Below the pieces are notes generated by a model. The model worked only from the letters and a program-made list of their open reading frames with translations, was not told the origin of the DNA and searched no databases. Of a stretch of 52,349 nucleotides of DNA, positions 15,447 to 24,078 are shown one piece after another. Location of the stretch: contig JAFRCG010000003.1 in the NCBI GenBank assembly GCA_017404515.1, positions 1 to 52,349 on the forward strand, written 5' to 3'. The translations under genes were made by a program, and so were the position numbers. The stretch comes from Candidatus Saccharimonadota bacterium (lineage in GTDB: Bacteria > Patescibacteriota > Saccharimonadia > Saccharimonadales > Saccharimonadaceae). Within the stretch, counting starts at the first letter, position 1, and every line of letters starts with the position of its first letter.

Positions 15447-16493
15447 TTATTTCTGGGACTTGATTCTGATGGCGTTGATAAATACAACAATTAGGCTGAC
15501 AAGTACAAACCAATAGAAACTAATTCCGCGATTTATAAGCAGCGCACTGCCCAAAAGTTCTTCGCCAAATATCGTGCTGTAGATAGCGAGGAAAATTGTT
15601 TCACTGGCACCAACGGCTCCTGGAAGTGGCAGGCCAGATGTTGCCATAAATAAAATAGTTTGCATGAAGAATAGTTCTATTAGGTTGGCACCGCTAAGAT
15701 TGAGTGCTTTGTACACGCAAATTGGTATAGCGTAGAACAAAGCCATTTGCAAAAGAGTGCGAAGAACAGAGATAGTAAATTCTTTTCTGTGAGAGAGGAT
15801 GTATTTGGAACAGCTACTGTATTGTTTTAAAGTTTTGTTGATACTAGCTCTTTTTTGCTCGATTTTCTTGTAGCCAAAAAACTTGATAACGGAGATACCT
15901 GAATTAACAACTTTTTGAGTAAGGCGCCTAGAAAAGACACAAACTAAAAGGACGACAAGCGCAAAGCCATTAATAGCAAGACCAATCAGCGTCATTAGCA
16001 TAATACCATTATTTAGGAGGATATGCGGAAAGGTAACCATGCCGATAACTCCAAGCGCCATAACACTAATTTGAATACCACAAATCTGCACCAAAAGAGC
16101 CATAGTAGCATTGGCTGCTGGAATTTTTTCTTTGGACATATAGTAAATTTCTATCGGCTGGCCGCCACTGGCGCCAGGAGTAACCGAGCAAAAGAAGAAA
16201 CCAATCAGGGTAAATTTAAGTGATTTTAAGAAAGATATTTTATTGCCAAAAGAGGCAAGGAGGCTACGAATATTCCAGGCCTCCACACAAAAATATCCAA
16301 TCATTAAGGCGACGCCTAATGCAACAAAGGCGATGTTGGCGTGATTGACGATATTAAAAATAGAACCAAGGTCTTGATCTTTGAAAACAAAGAAAAAGGT
16401 GAGGCTAATCAGCAAAACAAAGATTAAGATATAGAAAAAGATTCTACGGAAAGTTTTTTGAATTATATTTTGATTGGCAGAATTTTCTTCCAT
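15447..16493 (-). CDS. Flippase-like integral membrane protein (LPG synthase TM-domain family)
   Basis: The 348-residue protein has about eight or nine membrane helices and the family markers FFFCSVTPGASGGQPIEIYY early and SGLPLPGAVGASETIF late, matching the lysylphosphatidylglycerol-synthase transmembrane domain (UPF0104) family. Stand-alone members lack the aminoacyl-transferase domain and are thought to move lipids or lipid-linked substrates across the membrane; the cargo is unknown here. Met8 of the longest frame (16493) is taken as the start; a TATAAT lies nine bases before it. It is next to tRNA-Pro(TGG) and upstream of the permease gene on the same strand. A glycosyltransferase gene on the other side suggests envelope glycan work. 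Confidence 0.82.
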   Translation of the reverse strand: MEENSANQNIIQKTFRRIFFYILIFVLLISLTFFFVFKDQDLGSIFNIVNHANIAFVALGVALMIGYFCVEAWNIRSLLASFGNKISFLKSLKFTLIGFFFCSVTPGASGGQPIEIYYMSKEKIPAANATMALLVQICGIQISVMALGVIGMVTFPHILLNNGIMLMTLIGLAINGFALVVLLVCVFSRRLTQKVVNSGISVIKFFGYKKIEQKRASINKTLKQYSSCSKYILSHRKEFTISVLRTLLQMALFYAIPICVYKALNLSGANLIELFFMQTILFMATSGLPLPGAVGASETIFLAIYSTIFGEELLGSALLINRGISFYWFVLVSLIVVFINAIRIKSQK

Positions 16494-16517
16494 TATCGTA
16501 TAATTATACCACAAAAA

Positions 16518-16535
16518 AAGAAGCTCTTGCTTCTT
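16518..16535 (-). terminator. Terminator of tRNA-Pro(TGG)
   Basis: Seven-base-pair stem (AAGAAGC / GCTTCTT) with a four-base loop, followed on the minus strand by a run of seven T. It lies 12 bases past the tRNA CCA end. Confidence 0.75.
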
Positions 16536-16547
16536 CCCTTATTGAAA

Positions 16548-16623
16548 TGGTCGGGGCGACAGGACTCGAACCTGCGGCCTCAGCGTCCCAAACGCCGCGC
16601 GCTACCAACTGTGCCACGCCCCG
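16548..16623 (-). tRNA. tRNA-Pro(TGG)
   Basis: 76 bases with encoded CCA. Acceptor CGGGGCG pairs with CGCCCCG, the anticodon loop is TTTGGGA (anticodon TGG), and the T loop is TTCGAGT. A near-consensus promoter precedes it: TTGCTT at 16657-16662, 17-base spacer, TATAAT at 16634-16639 (minus strand). It is closely similar to tRNA-Pro(CGG) at 18235-18310. Confidence 0.95.
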
Positions 16624-16633
16624 GTACCTATGT

Positions 16634-16662
16634 ATTATAGCATAGTAAAGCTAAAAAAGCAA
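16634..16662 (-). promoter_or_regulatory. tRNA-Pro(TGG) promoter
   Basis: TTGCTT, 17 bases, TATAAT with an upstream TGC extension on the minus strand. Transcription would start a few bases before the mature tRNA end. Confidence 0.8.
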
Positions 16663-16684
16663 AGTAGGGTGCCTAGAAAAAATA

Positions 16685-18190
16685 TTATTCTCTAACAAGC
16701 TCGAAGGCAACTAGGTGTTCATCGGCAAAGAAGGTTTTGATACGATAATTATCTTTCAAAATGTCTTTGTCTAGATTGCCGTGGCGAGTGTCATCATTCA
16801 AGCTTGTAATATACCAAATAGAAGGATTATCAGAAACAAAAGCATCAATATCCCTGATGAGATTATAACCAATATGGTCTATTGGCATAATAGAGCCATA
16901 TTGATAGTCGATCCAATCATCAACTCCATAGATAGGATGCTCATTAGTAGAGTAAAATACCGCATCATAATAATTCCATTCGTTATCGACTAGGATTGGG
17001 ATGTTTGAGCCTGAAAGTAATTGCACGGACAAAATTGTTTCTTTGATAAAGCCTTCTGGCTGGCGATTCTCTACATTAACAATACCCGTAATGGCACAGC
17101 CAACAACGCAGATAACAAACAGAATTTTTGCAAAAATATTGAAATGTGTGGATTTAGCAGGGTTGGTAAAAATATAGGCGACGCCAAGGCCAATTAACGC
17201 CCATATTAAGCTTGCACTATATAATATATAGCGGTCAATAAACATAGAGGCAAGTGGTGGCAAGCTGAGGACAATAAGAACGACCGGAGGGATAGCAACA
17301 AGAGAAAGTAAAAGCCAGAATTTGGAGCGCTCTGTTTTGGAATAGGTCTTGTAGAGACGGAATATGGAAACGGACGAAAGAATAACAGTACCAAGTCCTA
17401 GCAAAATCAGCCAGCCAGTAGCATATTCTGCCTCAGAATACATGAGTGATTGAGAAAGATAATCTATTGGCGTAGACATGCTGATTGCAGGAATCCAAAA
17501 ACCTTTTTGGACTTCTACAATCTGCTTGAAAAGCGATGGCATCCATGGCACAAAAAGAAGGACGGCAAAAATATATGTGAGCAGCATTTTCTTTTCAAAG
17601 AGCTTAGCGCGTTTAGTGATGGTGTAATAAATGATGTGAGAAATCCAAGCGATTGCGGTAAAATAATGCGTCCACATACCAAGCGCTATTAAAATTGCAT
17701 ATAATATATAGTAACGATTTTTCTTAGTTTCTAGAGCTAGATCCAAAACATAGGTAGCTAATACTACGATGAAGAAGACTAGCGTATACATGCGCATTTC
17801 TTGGCCATAGCGAATAAACATTGGTGAAACGCTGACAAGTAAAGTGACAACAGAAGCGGACTTTGTGCCAAACCAGCGTTTTAACAAATGGAATAAGAAA
17901 ATAATAGTGAGAGCGCCAAAGAAAATTGACATGAAGCGCATGGAAACATCAGTATAGCCAAAAATCATGGACCAAATTTTGAGTAGAAAATAATAGAATG
18001 GAGGATGTACATCTAAGCTAGTAAGCTGCCAAATGTCGCCAAAATTTCCACGCGTGAGATAAGCAGAGTATGATTCGTCAAACCAAATAGGTCCGCTGAG
18101 ATTGAGCATGCAGAAAACGGAAAAAATAATACAGGCAATAACTGGAATGATAATACAAAGGATAATGCTTTTCTTGTTTTGCTTACTCAT
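16685..18190 (-). CDS. GT-C fold glycosyltransferase, family 39-like
   Basis: The 501-residue protein has about 11-12 membrane helices. The first loop carries IWFDESYSAY, with the acidic pair expected of GT-C enzymes, and the LDVHPPFYYFLLKIWSMIF stretch is very typical of ArnT/PMT-like glycosyltransferases. These enzymes move a sugar from a polyprenyl-phosphate donor to a lipid or protein acceptor outside the membrane. The C-terminal ~110 residues form an extracytoplasmic domain. The sugar and acceptor are unknown. Two tRNA-Pro genes flank it in opposite orientation. uppP at 27901 would recycle the lipid carrier. Confidence 0.85.
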   Translation of the reverse strand: MSKQNKKSIILCIIIPVIACIIFSVFCMLNLSGPIWFDESYSAYLTRGNFGDIWQLTSLDVHPPFYYFLLKIWSMIFGYTDVSMRFMSIFFGALTIIFLFHLLKRWFGTKSASVVTLLVSVSPMFIRYGQEMRMYTLVFFIVVLATYVLDLALETKKNRYYILYAILIALGMWTHYFTAIAWISHIIYYTITKRAKLFEKKMLLTYIFAVLLFVPWMPSLFKQIVEVQKGFWIPAISMSTPIDYLSQSLMYSEAEYATGWLILLGLGTVILSSVSIFRLYKTYSKTERSKFWLLLSLVAIPPVVLIVLSLPPLASMFIDRYILYSASLIWALIGLGVAYIFTNPAKSTHFNIFAKILFVICVVGCAITGIVNVENRQPEGFIKETILSVQLLSGSNIPILVDNEWNYYDAVFYSTNEHPIYGVDDWIDYQYGSIMPIDHIGYNLIRDIDAFVSDNPSIWYITSLNDDTRHGNLDKDILKDNYRIKTFFADEHLVAFELVRE

Positions 18191-18234
18191 TATATAGATA
18201 TTCTACCAGTTTTTTGCTAAAATGGAAGATATGT

Positions 18235-18310
18235 CTGGGTGTGGCGCAGTTGGTAGCGCGCAGCGTTCGGGACGCTGAGGTCGGCAGTTCAAGTCTGCTC
18301 ACCCAGACCA
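18235..18310 (+). tRNA. tRNA-Pro(CGG)
   Basis: 76 bases with encoded CCA. Acceptor CTGGGTG pairs with CACCCAG, the anticodon loop is TTCGGGA (anticodon CGG), and the T loop is TTCAAGT. An extended -10 TGCTAAAAT lies about ten bases upstream. The promoter region is shared with the divergent glycosyltransferase gene. Confidence 0.95.
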
Positions 18311-18326
18311 AATTTGTTAGTGGGAT

Positions 18327-18884
18327 TTATATATTATAAATTTTAATTTCGTCATTCTTGTGAGAAAAAGTTTTGAAAGTTTCTTCATCCGTAATATCAT
18401 TTACGATAGACCAAATACAACGGCTGATAAAACTGTGCGTGATAAGAAGAATTTTGGGTTCGTCTGCGGGATTTTTTGATAACTGCTGATATTTAGATCT
18501 GAGACTGGACAAAAAATCCCTAGTGCGCTCTAGGCCAGAAGCAAAAGTCTCTGCACCTTCGGGAGTTCTAAGCTCTGTCAAAGAATTCCAAAGTGGCATT
18601 TTCCAAAGTTCATCAATGGTATAATTTTGAAGATCTCCCAAATCACGCTCTGCTATACGATTATCAATAATATATTTGTATTCTGGCACAATTATTTCGG
18701 CAGTTTCGATAGTGCGCTTCATGGGGGAAACATAAACGGCGGTGAATTTTAAATCGGCAAGTTTTTGGTTAATAATTTGCGACTGTTTAATGCCCTCCTC
18801 AGTGAGAGATTCTGAAGAACGACCGGAAACAATGCCCGATATATTGGATGGTGTTTCACCATGACGAACTACATAAAGTTTCAT
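18327..18884 (-). CDS. Histidine phosphatase family protein (phosphoglycerate-mutase-like)
   Basis: The N-terminus has the catalytic RHG motif (YVVRHGETPSN), followed by GRSSESLTEEGIKQSQ, YVSPMKRTIETAEI, a central acidic RDLGDLQN, and ILLITHSFISRCIW with the second catalytic histidine. This is the full catalytic set of the branch-1 histidine phosphatases (His9, two Arg, His near residue 150). The 185-residue length fits small broad-specificity phosphatases rather than true phosphoglycerate mutases. The substrate is not predictable. The start is leaderless (TATAAT complement 18892-18897, seven bases away). It lies just downstream of the P-type ATPase gene on the same strand; the nine bases between them hold its -10 box. 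Confidence 0.88.
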   Translation of the reverse strand: MKLYVVRHGETPSNISGIVSGRSSESLTEEGIKQSQIINQKLADLKFTAVYVSPMKRTIETAEIIVPEYKYIIDNRIAERDLGDLQNYTIDELWKMPLWNSLTELRTPEGAETFASGLERTRDFLSSLRSKYQQLSKNPADEPKILLITHSFISRCIWSIVNDITDEETFKTFSHKNDEIKIYNI

Positions 18885-18892
18885 GGAATATA

Positions 18893-21241
18893 TTATAATT
18901 CTCTTTTACCGAATTTTGGCAAAATTTTTTCTAGGATATGAAGCAGTGGGAAGCCAAGAAGACCCACACCAATACCAATCAAACTTAGCTCAATTGGAAC
19001 ATTTTGATCGATGCGGAAAAGCCATGGCAAAAAGAGGAAACACCCCCAAAAACCAGAAATACAGAGCACTAGTACAATTGCACGATATGGATCAAGCGGG
19101 CGGCTGATACGAAAGAGATAGACCAGACCAACCGTGGCAAAAACTACAGTACAGACAGTGGAAATAATAGTGGAATCTACTTGGTTTACTTTGAGAATAA
19201 AATAAGTTGCCATGATGAGGATGGCATTAGCTATGCCACCAGGAATAGCCTTTCTCAAAATATTATCAATAAATCTGCCGCGGATGAGATCATGATTTGG
19301 CATTTGCGAAAGAAGGAAGGAAGGAACGCCAATCGCCCACATAGCAACGAGAGAAACCTGGGTTGGGAATAGCGGATAACTATATCCCAAAGTGATTACC
19401 AAAATAGCAGCGATGAGGGAGAAAATATTTTTGACGATAAAGAGGCTACCTGAGCGCTCTAAATTGTTAACTACGCGGCGGCCTTCTTTAACCACATCTG
19501 GCATTTTGGCAAAATCAGAATCTAGCAGAACTAGCTGAGCAGCCTGGATGGCCGCATCGGAACCAGAAGAGACGGCGATACTACAGTCTGCATCTTTTAA
19601 TGCTAAGACATCGTTTACTCCATCGCCGGTCATGGCAACAGTATGGCCTTGGTTTTGTAAAGCTCTGACGAGTTTTCTTTTTTGCTCTGGCAAAACACGA
19701 CCAAAGACAGTATATTTTTTGACGGCAGTATTATAGTCTTTGTCAGTGACAAGTGTAGAGGCATCAACATAATCTGTAGCGCCAATAATACCGGCTTTTT
19801 TGGCGACTTCAGAAACGGTGATGGGGTTGTCGCCAGAAATAACTTTGATATTAACACCTTGCTCGGCAAAATATCTGAAGGTGGCTGGCGCGGTGCTTCT
19901 GACAGGGTTTTCTAGAATGGCAAAAGCAAGAGGCTCAAATTTAGCAGTGAGAGCTTTGCCTTCTAATTTTCCTGCGTATCTACCAAACACTAAAACACGA
20001 TAGCCTTTTTTGGAATAATCTTCAATTTTGGAACGATATTTTTTGTAATCTTCACGCAAGACAAATTCTGGTGCACCCAAGACATAGTTCTTGTCGGCAA
20101 TAGTGGCAGCGCTATATTTGTATTTGGAGGAAAAGCCAAAAGTCTTGGAAGCTTTTTTATGAGGCTTTTCAAAATAATTTTGGAAAGCCTGCATGGTAGC
20201 ATTGTCAGCAAAAAGCGAATGAGAAAAAATAGAAAATTTGGATATAACATCTTCGCTAGGTTTTGTTTTGGTAGAAGATGCGTCAACGATGGCTTTGACG
20301 ATCATGTCTGGGCTAGTAATAGTGCCGGTTTTGTCCACGCAAAATACATCAACATGGGCAAGCGTTTCTACGGATTTCATTTCATGCACCAAAACTTCAT
20401 TTCTGGCAAGTTTAATAGCGGAGATAGCAAGGGCAACACTGGCAAGAAGGAAGAGACCTTCTGGGATCATACCGATAATAGCAGCGGACATACCCTGGAC
20501 TGCGGCTTGCACACTGGAGCCGTTAAGGAAAAACTGTTGGAAAAATAGAATTGCGCCAATAGGAATAATGGCAATACCAGCTAAATGTACAATTTTGTTG
20601 AGAGAGCGGATGATTTCTGATTGTTCCCCGGTCTTGATAGCTTTAGCTTGGAGAGTGAGCTGGGCAGCATAGGCGTCTTCTCCGACTTTGGTAATTTTGG
20701 CTATACATTGGCCGGACACGACAAAAGATCCAGAGAGTAATTTGTCATCTTTATTTTTTTGGATTTCATCAGCTTCACCAGTTAGAAGCGATTCGTCTAC
20801 TGAGGCTTGGCCATCAATAATAATAGCATCGGCAGAAATTTGATCGCCAGCATTAAATATAGCGACATCGTCTAATACTAAATCGGTAGTGGGAATAGAT
20901 TGTTTTTTGCCATTGCGAATAACTTCTACTTGCTGAGCGTGCAAAACGGTAAGTTTTTTCAGGACGGACTTGGCACGAAGTTCCTGAACAATACCAATAA
21001 GCGTATTTAGAATAATAACTGGCAAAAAAGTAATATCTCTAAAAGAGCCTACAGCAATTAAAATAACTGCCAGAGAAGCAAAAACGGCATTGAAATAAGT
21101 AAAAGTATTGCTGAATATAATCTGCCAGTTTGACTTAAATGGAGCTTCTACCGAAGCATTGCTCTGCCCGGCATGCACACGCTCCGCAACTTCGTCTGTT
21201 GATAAACCGTAAAAATCCTTACCTGTTCCCTGTTTTGACAT
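18893..21241 (-). CDS. Cation-translocating P-type ATPase (CtpE/Ca2+-type)
   Basis: The 782-residue pump has all P-type signatures: TGEAD at 154-158 (actuator), IPEGL at 259-263 in the fourth membrane helix, the phosphorylation site DKTGT at 303-307, KVISGDNPITV and MTGDGVNDVLALKDAD in the P domain. PEGL without CPx points to type II (Ca2+/Mg2+) rather than heavy-metal pumps. The short N-domain and overall layout resemble actinobacterial CtpE, a Ca2+ importer or exporter. It has about ten membrane helices, the last six after the P domain. The start is leaderless (TATAAT complement 21248-21253), and a 13-base-pair perfect inverted repeat sits over the -35 region, suggesting control by a repressor or attenuation from upstream. 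Confidence 0.9.
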   Translation of the reverse strand: MSKQGTGKDFYGLSTDEVAERVHAGQSNASVEAPFKSNWQIIFSNTFTYFNAVFASLAVILIAVGSFRDITFLPVIILNTLIGIVQELRAKSVLKKLTVLHAQQVEVIRNGKKQSIPTTDLVLDDVAIFNAGDQISADAIIIDGQASVDESLLTGEADEIQKNKDDKLLSGSFVVSGQCIAKITKVGEDAYAAQLTLQAKAIKTGEQSEIIRSLNKIVHLAGIAIIPIGAILFFQQFFLNGSSVQAAVQGMSAAIIGMIPEGLFLLASVALAISAIKLARNEVLVHEMKSVETLAHVDVFCVDKTGTITSPDMIVKAIVDASSTKTKPSEDVISKFSIFSHSLFADNATMQAFQNYFEKPHKKASKTFGFSSKYKYSAATIADKNYVLGAPEFVLREDYKKYRSKIEDYSKKGYRVLVFGRYAGKLEGKALTAKFEPLAFAILENPVRSTAPATFRYFAEQGVNIKVISGDNPITVSEVAKKAGIIGATDYVDASTLVTDKDYNTAVKKYTVFGRVLPEQKRKLVRALQNQGHTVAMTGDGVNDVLALKDADCSIAVSSGSDAAIQAAQLVLLDSDFAKMPDVVKEGRRVVNNLERSGSLFIVKNIFSLIAAILVITLGYSYPLFPTQVSLVAMWAIGVPSFLLSQMPNHDLIRGRFIDNILRKAIPGGIANAILIMATYFILKVNQVDSTIISTVCTVVFATVGLVYLFRISRPLDPYRAIVLVLCISGFWGCFLFLPWLFRIDQNVPIELSLIGIGVGLLGFPLLHILEKILPKFGKREL

Positions 21242-21247
21242 AGTAAC

Positions 21248-21286
21248 ATTATATCATGAATGGCTAGTCTAAAACTAGCCATTCAT
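21248..21286 (-). promoter_or_regulatory. P-type ATPase promoter with a large palindrome
   Basis: On the minus strand a perfect 13-base-pair inverted repeat (21256-21268 and 21274-21286, five-base loop) ends two bases before TATAAT (21248-21253), and the ATG follows after six bases. The palindrome covers the -15 to -45 region. It also stands 24 bases after the stop of the preceding gene, so it could act as a terminator, although no T run follows. Confidence 0.6.
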
Positions 21287-21310
21287 GCCTGTAATTACAA
21301 TAAGCAGCAG

Positions 21311-22627
21311 TTATCTTCGAGTTTGTCCACCTGGTTGGGCGCTAGGTTGCTGGCCGCCCATAGGGTTACCGCCTGTCATACCGCCGCCCATCATACCGGT
21401 GCCTTGACCGGTGATGTTTTGAGAGATAGTGACGGACTGGACGGTAGCACCATCAATAACTAGACTATATGATTCACCAATTTTGAGAGAGCTAGAAGAA
21501 ATAAGTACCGACTGATACGATTTGGCAGGAGCAAAGGTAATACCGCCAAATGAAAGTTCACCTTTGTAACTAGAAGAAAGATTCATGAGAACGGAAGGTT
21601 GGGTAGCCGAAGTAGCATTTTGAGCCATACCGGATGAGCCTACGGCAACCAATGTGCCGCCAGTGATATTGATGTCACTATCGCAATCTATAGCGCCATT
21701 ACCATTATTAGTTGGACCGTCCACGAAAATTTCACCACCAGAAATTTCGATGCTGCCGTTGGAATCTAGCCCATCACCACCAGAATTGACATAGAGCTTG
21801 CCGCCAGAGATATTGAGTGCGCCATCGCCAGAAATACCAATACGAGTAGAACCATCGGAATTTTGAGCGTTAACACCATCGTCATCAGCAACGATAGAAA
21901 TTTCGCCACCGGAGATTTCTAGAATATTGGATTCTAGACCCTCATGTGATTTTTCAATGGTGATCTTCCCTGATTTGATGATGAGATTTTTGTCAGCATG
22001 GATACCATCATCACCGGTGTTAATGGTATAAGAACCACTACTGATAGTAATATTAGAGTTGGAATGGACTGCGTCATCTGTGGTATTAATGTTTAGAGTG
22101 GCAGAACCGAGAGTTATAGTGCCGTCTGCCTTAATACCTTTGCCGTTAGCTTTGATGGTAGCAGAGCCTGTACCAGTAATTTCCAGATCAGCATCGCCAG
22201 AAATGGCCGAAGATGGGTCGTCTGCAGTCTTGTCTGTAGTAGTGAGAGCATTTTCTCCTATTAGCTCAATAGTGAGTTTGCCTGCACCTTTGGACTTAAT
22301 AGCGGCGCCAGAAGGGTTGGCAATACTGACATTATCAAGAATAATTTTGACATCTTCGGTAGTATCAATTTCTATTTTGCCGTTGGAAGTGCTGCCAGTG
22401 AAGGTATAAGTACCACCAGCTTTGATTTTATTTTCGCCGTCGGACAGTTTGGTGCTACTGCCAGATGCGTCCGCGCTAATAATGGTAGTTGGCTGCTGAT
22501 GAGTAGCAAGGTAGATGCCACCGGCGGTAAGACCGCCAACTAGGATGACGGCGCCAATAATAATGGCAATGATTTTCCCGCGGCTATTATTTGATGATTT
22601 AGGATAATTTGTTTTAGTATTTTCCAT
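21311..22627 (-). CDS. Anchored Cthe_2159-like carbohydrate-binding beta-helix protein (DUF4353)
   Basis: The 438-residue product has a cytoplasmic basic N-terminus, one membrane anchor (about residues 19-40, IIAIIIGAVILVGGLTAGGI), and then a long run of beta-helix-like repeats rich in ITISSGSYTINTGDDGIHA, ILEISGGEISI and GGDGLDSNGSIEISGGEIF. This is the Cthe_2159/DUF4353 family; the founder binds polygalacturonate and cellulose. The C-terminus is a Gly/Met/Gln-rich tail (GMMGGGMTGG). The Asp-rich turns suggest Ca2+ binding. The start at 22627 is one base after the DUF4956 stop. It is the third gene of a VTC-DUF4956-Cthe_2159 cassette, also seen in Firmicutes, so a surface polymer or anionic glycan role is plausible but unproven. 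Confidence 0.82.
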   Translation of the reverse strand: MENTKTNYPKSSNNSRGKIIAIIIGAVILVGGLTAGGIYLATHQQPTTIISADASGSSTKLSDGENKIKAGGTYTFTGSTSNGKIEIDTTEDVKIILDNVSIANPSGAAIKSKGAGKLTIELIGENALTTTDKTADDPSSAISGDADLEITGTGSATIKANGKGIKADGTITLGSATLNINTTDDAVHSNSNITISSGSYTINTGDDGIHADKNLIIKSGKITIEKSHEGLESNILEISGGEISIVADDDGVNAQNSDGSTRIGISGDGALNISGGKLYVNSGGDGLDSNGSIEISGGEIFVDGPTNNGNGAIDCDSDINITGGTLVAVGSSGMAQNATSATQPSVLMNLSSSYKGELSFGGITFAPAKSYQSVLISSSSLKIGESYSLVIDGATVQSVTISQNITGQGTGMMGGGMTGGNPMGGQQPSAQPGGQTRR

Positions 22628-22628
22628 A

Positions 22629-23291
22629 TTATAATTCCTCTTCAAATAGTGGGTGCGACAATGAGACTTTGAGATTACCATTTTTGACGCGGATTTTGTC
22701 AATGAATTCTTTTTCATTGACATTGCGCTTCAAATTGATACGATAAGTAAGTTCAAAGAGACTGCCCATGTTAGTGGTTTTAGATTTTTCTAGGATATGA
22801 GTGTTGGTGTAACCCTTAAATACATCATCGAAAACCTCAGTATAATCTAGGTCTTCTGGGACAAGAATGATTAACTTTTTTTCGTTAGTGCTAGATTCAC
22901 CAAATTTAATGAATTTGAGAAAGATGATAACGGTAGCTACAACTATGGTAAATAGGGCAGCAAAAACGACATAACCAGTTCCAGCTGCAAGACCAATAGC
23001 CATGGCAAAGAATACCGACAAAATACTACGAGAATTGCCTGGGATGGAGCGGAAGCGAACTAAGGAAAAGATACCGACTGTGGCAACGCCAGCACCAAGA
23101 TTGCCATTAACAAGCATAATCGCCATGGCGACAAGCATAGGCAATATTGCCAAAGTGGTAATAAAATTACTAGTGGAACGGCTAGTTTTTTGATGCACCA
23201 AAGCTACTACTAGACCTAAAACAAGAGCCACGCCGATGCAAATGAAAAAATGAACTGGTGTTAATTCTGATCCCAAAATACTATTAAACAT
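22629..23291 (-). CDS. DUF4956 membrane protein
   Basis: The 220-residue protein has about four or five membrane helices in its first ~125 residues, with the diagnostic stretch GNLGAGVATVGIFSLVRFRS and ending in ILSVFFAMAIGLAAGTGY, then a soluble C-terminal domain of ~85 residues (ILVPEDLDYTEVFDDVF). This pattern is that of DUF4956, a family of unknown function that is regularly encoded next to VTC-domain proteins. It overlaps the VTC gene stop by one base and abuts the beta-helix gene. It may form the membrane channel or scaffold for the VTC partner. Confidence 0.85.
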   Translation of the reverse strand: MFNSILGSELTPVHFFICIGVALVLGLVVALVHQKTSRSTSNFITTLAILPMLVAMAIMLVNGNLGAGVATVGIFSLVRFRSIPGNSRSILSVFFAMAIGLAAGTGYVVFAALFTIVVATVIIFLKFIKFGESSTNEKKLIILVPEDLDYTEVFDDVFKGYTNTHILEKSKTTNMGSLFELTYRINLKRNVNEKEFIDKIRVKNGNLKVSLSHPLFEEEL

Positions 23292-23995
23292 TATTTCTCC
23301 TTCTTTATACTATTATATACGACTTTTTCCGTAACACGACCATATTTGGAAAAAGAAGCTGGGTAAATTTTTAATTTTGACAAAGCACGGACAAAGAAAA
23401 ACGGGTAGCTGTCTAGAGCTTTTACTTCCATGACGATTTCATCATTTTGGAAAAAGGTATTGCCATAATCTCCTTTTTCTAGCTTCAAATCGTCTAAACG
23501 ACAGCGGACATTGCGGTCAAAAGTCACACGGAAAGTAGGGTTGTCTTTGTCGCAATATGAAGTGCGGTCATAAGCTAAAAACATTTTGGGTTTTAAGCTA
23601 TAGCGTTTAAAGCATTCATCTAGCTCTTGCTTAATATTAGCATTGACATTTTCTAGTTTGCCGGTCTTTTCGTACTTGTAAAAATCAGCTAGCTTAACTG
23701 GAATACGGCGCTTGCTACCGACGCCTTTGTATTTCTTTTTAATCTCTAGGAAGACCGTATCATTTAGTTTTGGTATGCCATAACTGCGCAGACGAATTTT
23801 TTCCTTGTAGAGCGGTTTTTCCAACGAATGGATGGCTAAGTAGCGATTATCATCATCATAATAGATGCTACAATTAGTACCTTTGAAATATTTATCCTTA
23901 GTCAAATACGGCTCAATAATATTCATTAAAGCAGAAAACTGTTTTTCTGTAATGATATACTTGATTTCTGTTCTTCTAAAAACTTGTTGGGGCAT
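23291..23995 (-). CDS. VTC-domain (polyphosphate polymerase-type) protein
   Basis: VTC domains fold as tunnel-shaped triphosphate-tunnel enzymes; the yeast VTC4 domain makes polyphosphate from ATP. The 234-residue protein carries the expected alternating basic and acidic strands that line the tunnel: RRTEIKYIIT at the N-terminus, KEKIRLRSYG, FLEIKKKYKGVGSKRRIPV, and MEVKALDSYPFF near the C-terminus, plus AYDRTSYCD in the middle. It has no SPX domain or membrane helix. The start is leaderless (TATAAT complement 24002-24007, six bases away). It is the first gene of the three-gene cassette. Polyphosphate synthesis is inferred from the family, not shown. Confidence 0.87.
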   Translation of the reverse strand: MPQQVFRRTEIKYIITEKQFSALMNIIEPYLTKDKYFKGTNCSIYYDDDNRYLAIHSLEKPLYKEKIRLRSYGIPKLNDTVFLEIKKKYKGVGSKRRIPVKLADFYKYEKTGKLENVNANIKQELDECFKRYSLKPKMFLAYDRTSYCDKDNPTFRVTFDRNVRCRLDDLKLEKGDYGNTFFQNDEIVMEVKALDSYPFFFVRALSKLKIYPASFSKYGRVTEKVVYNSIKKEK

Positions 23996-24078
23996 ACTTT
24001 TATTATACTAGAAAAGATAAAAGAAAGCTTAAAACCTTAAAATTGTACTGTGAGTTTACATCTAATGGAAAACAAAAA

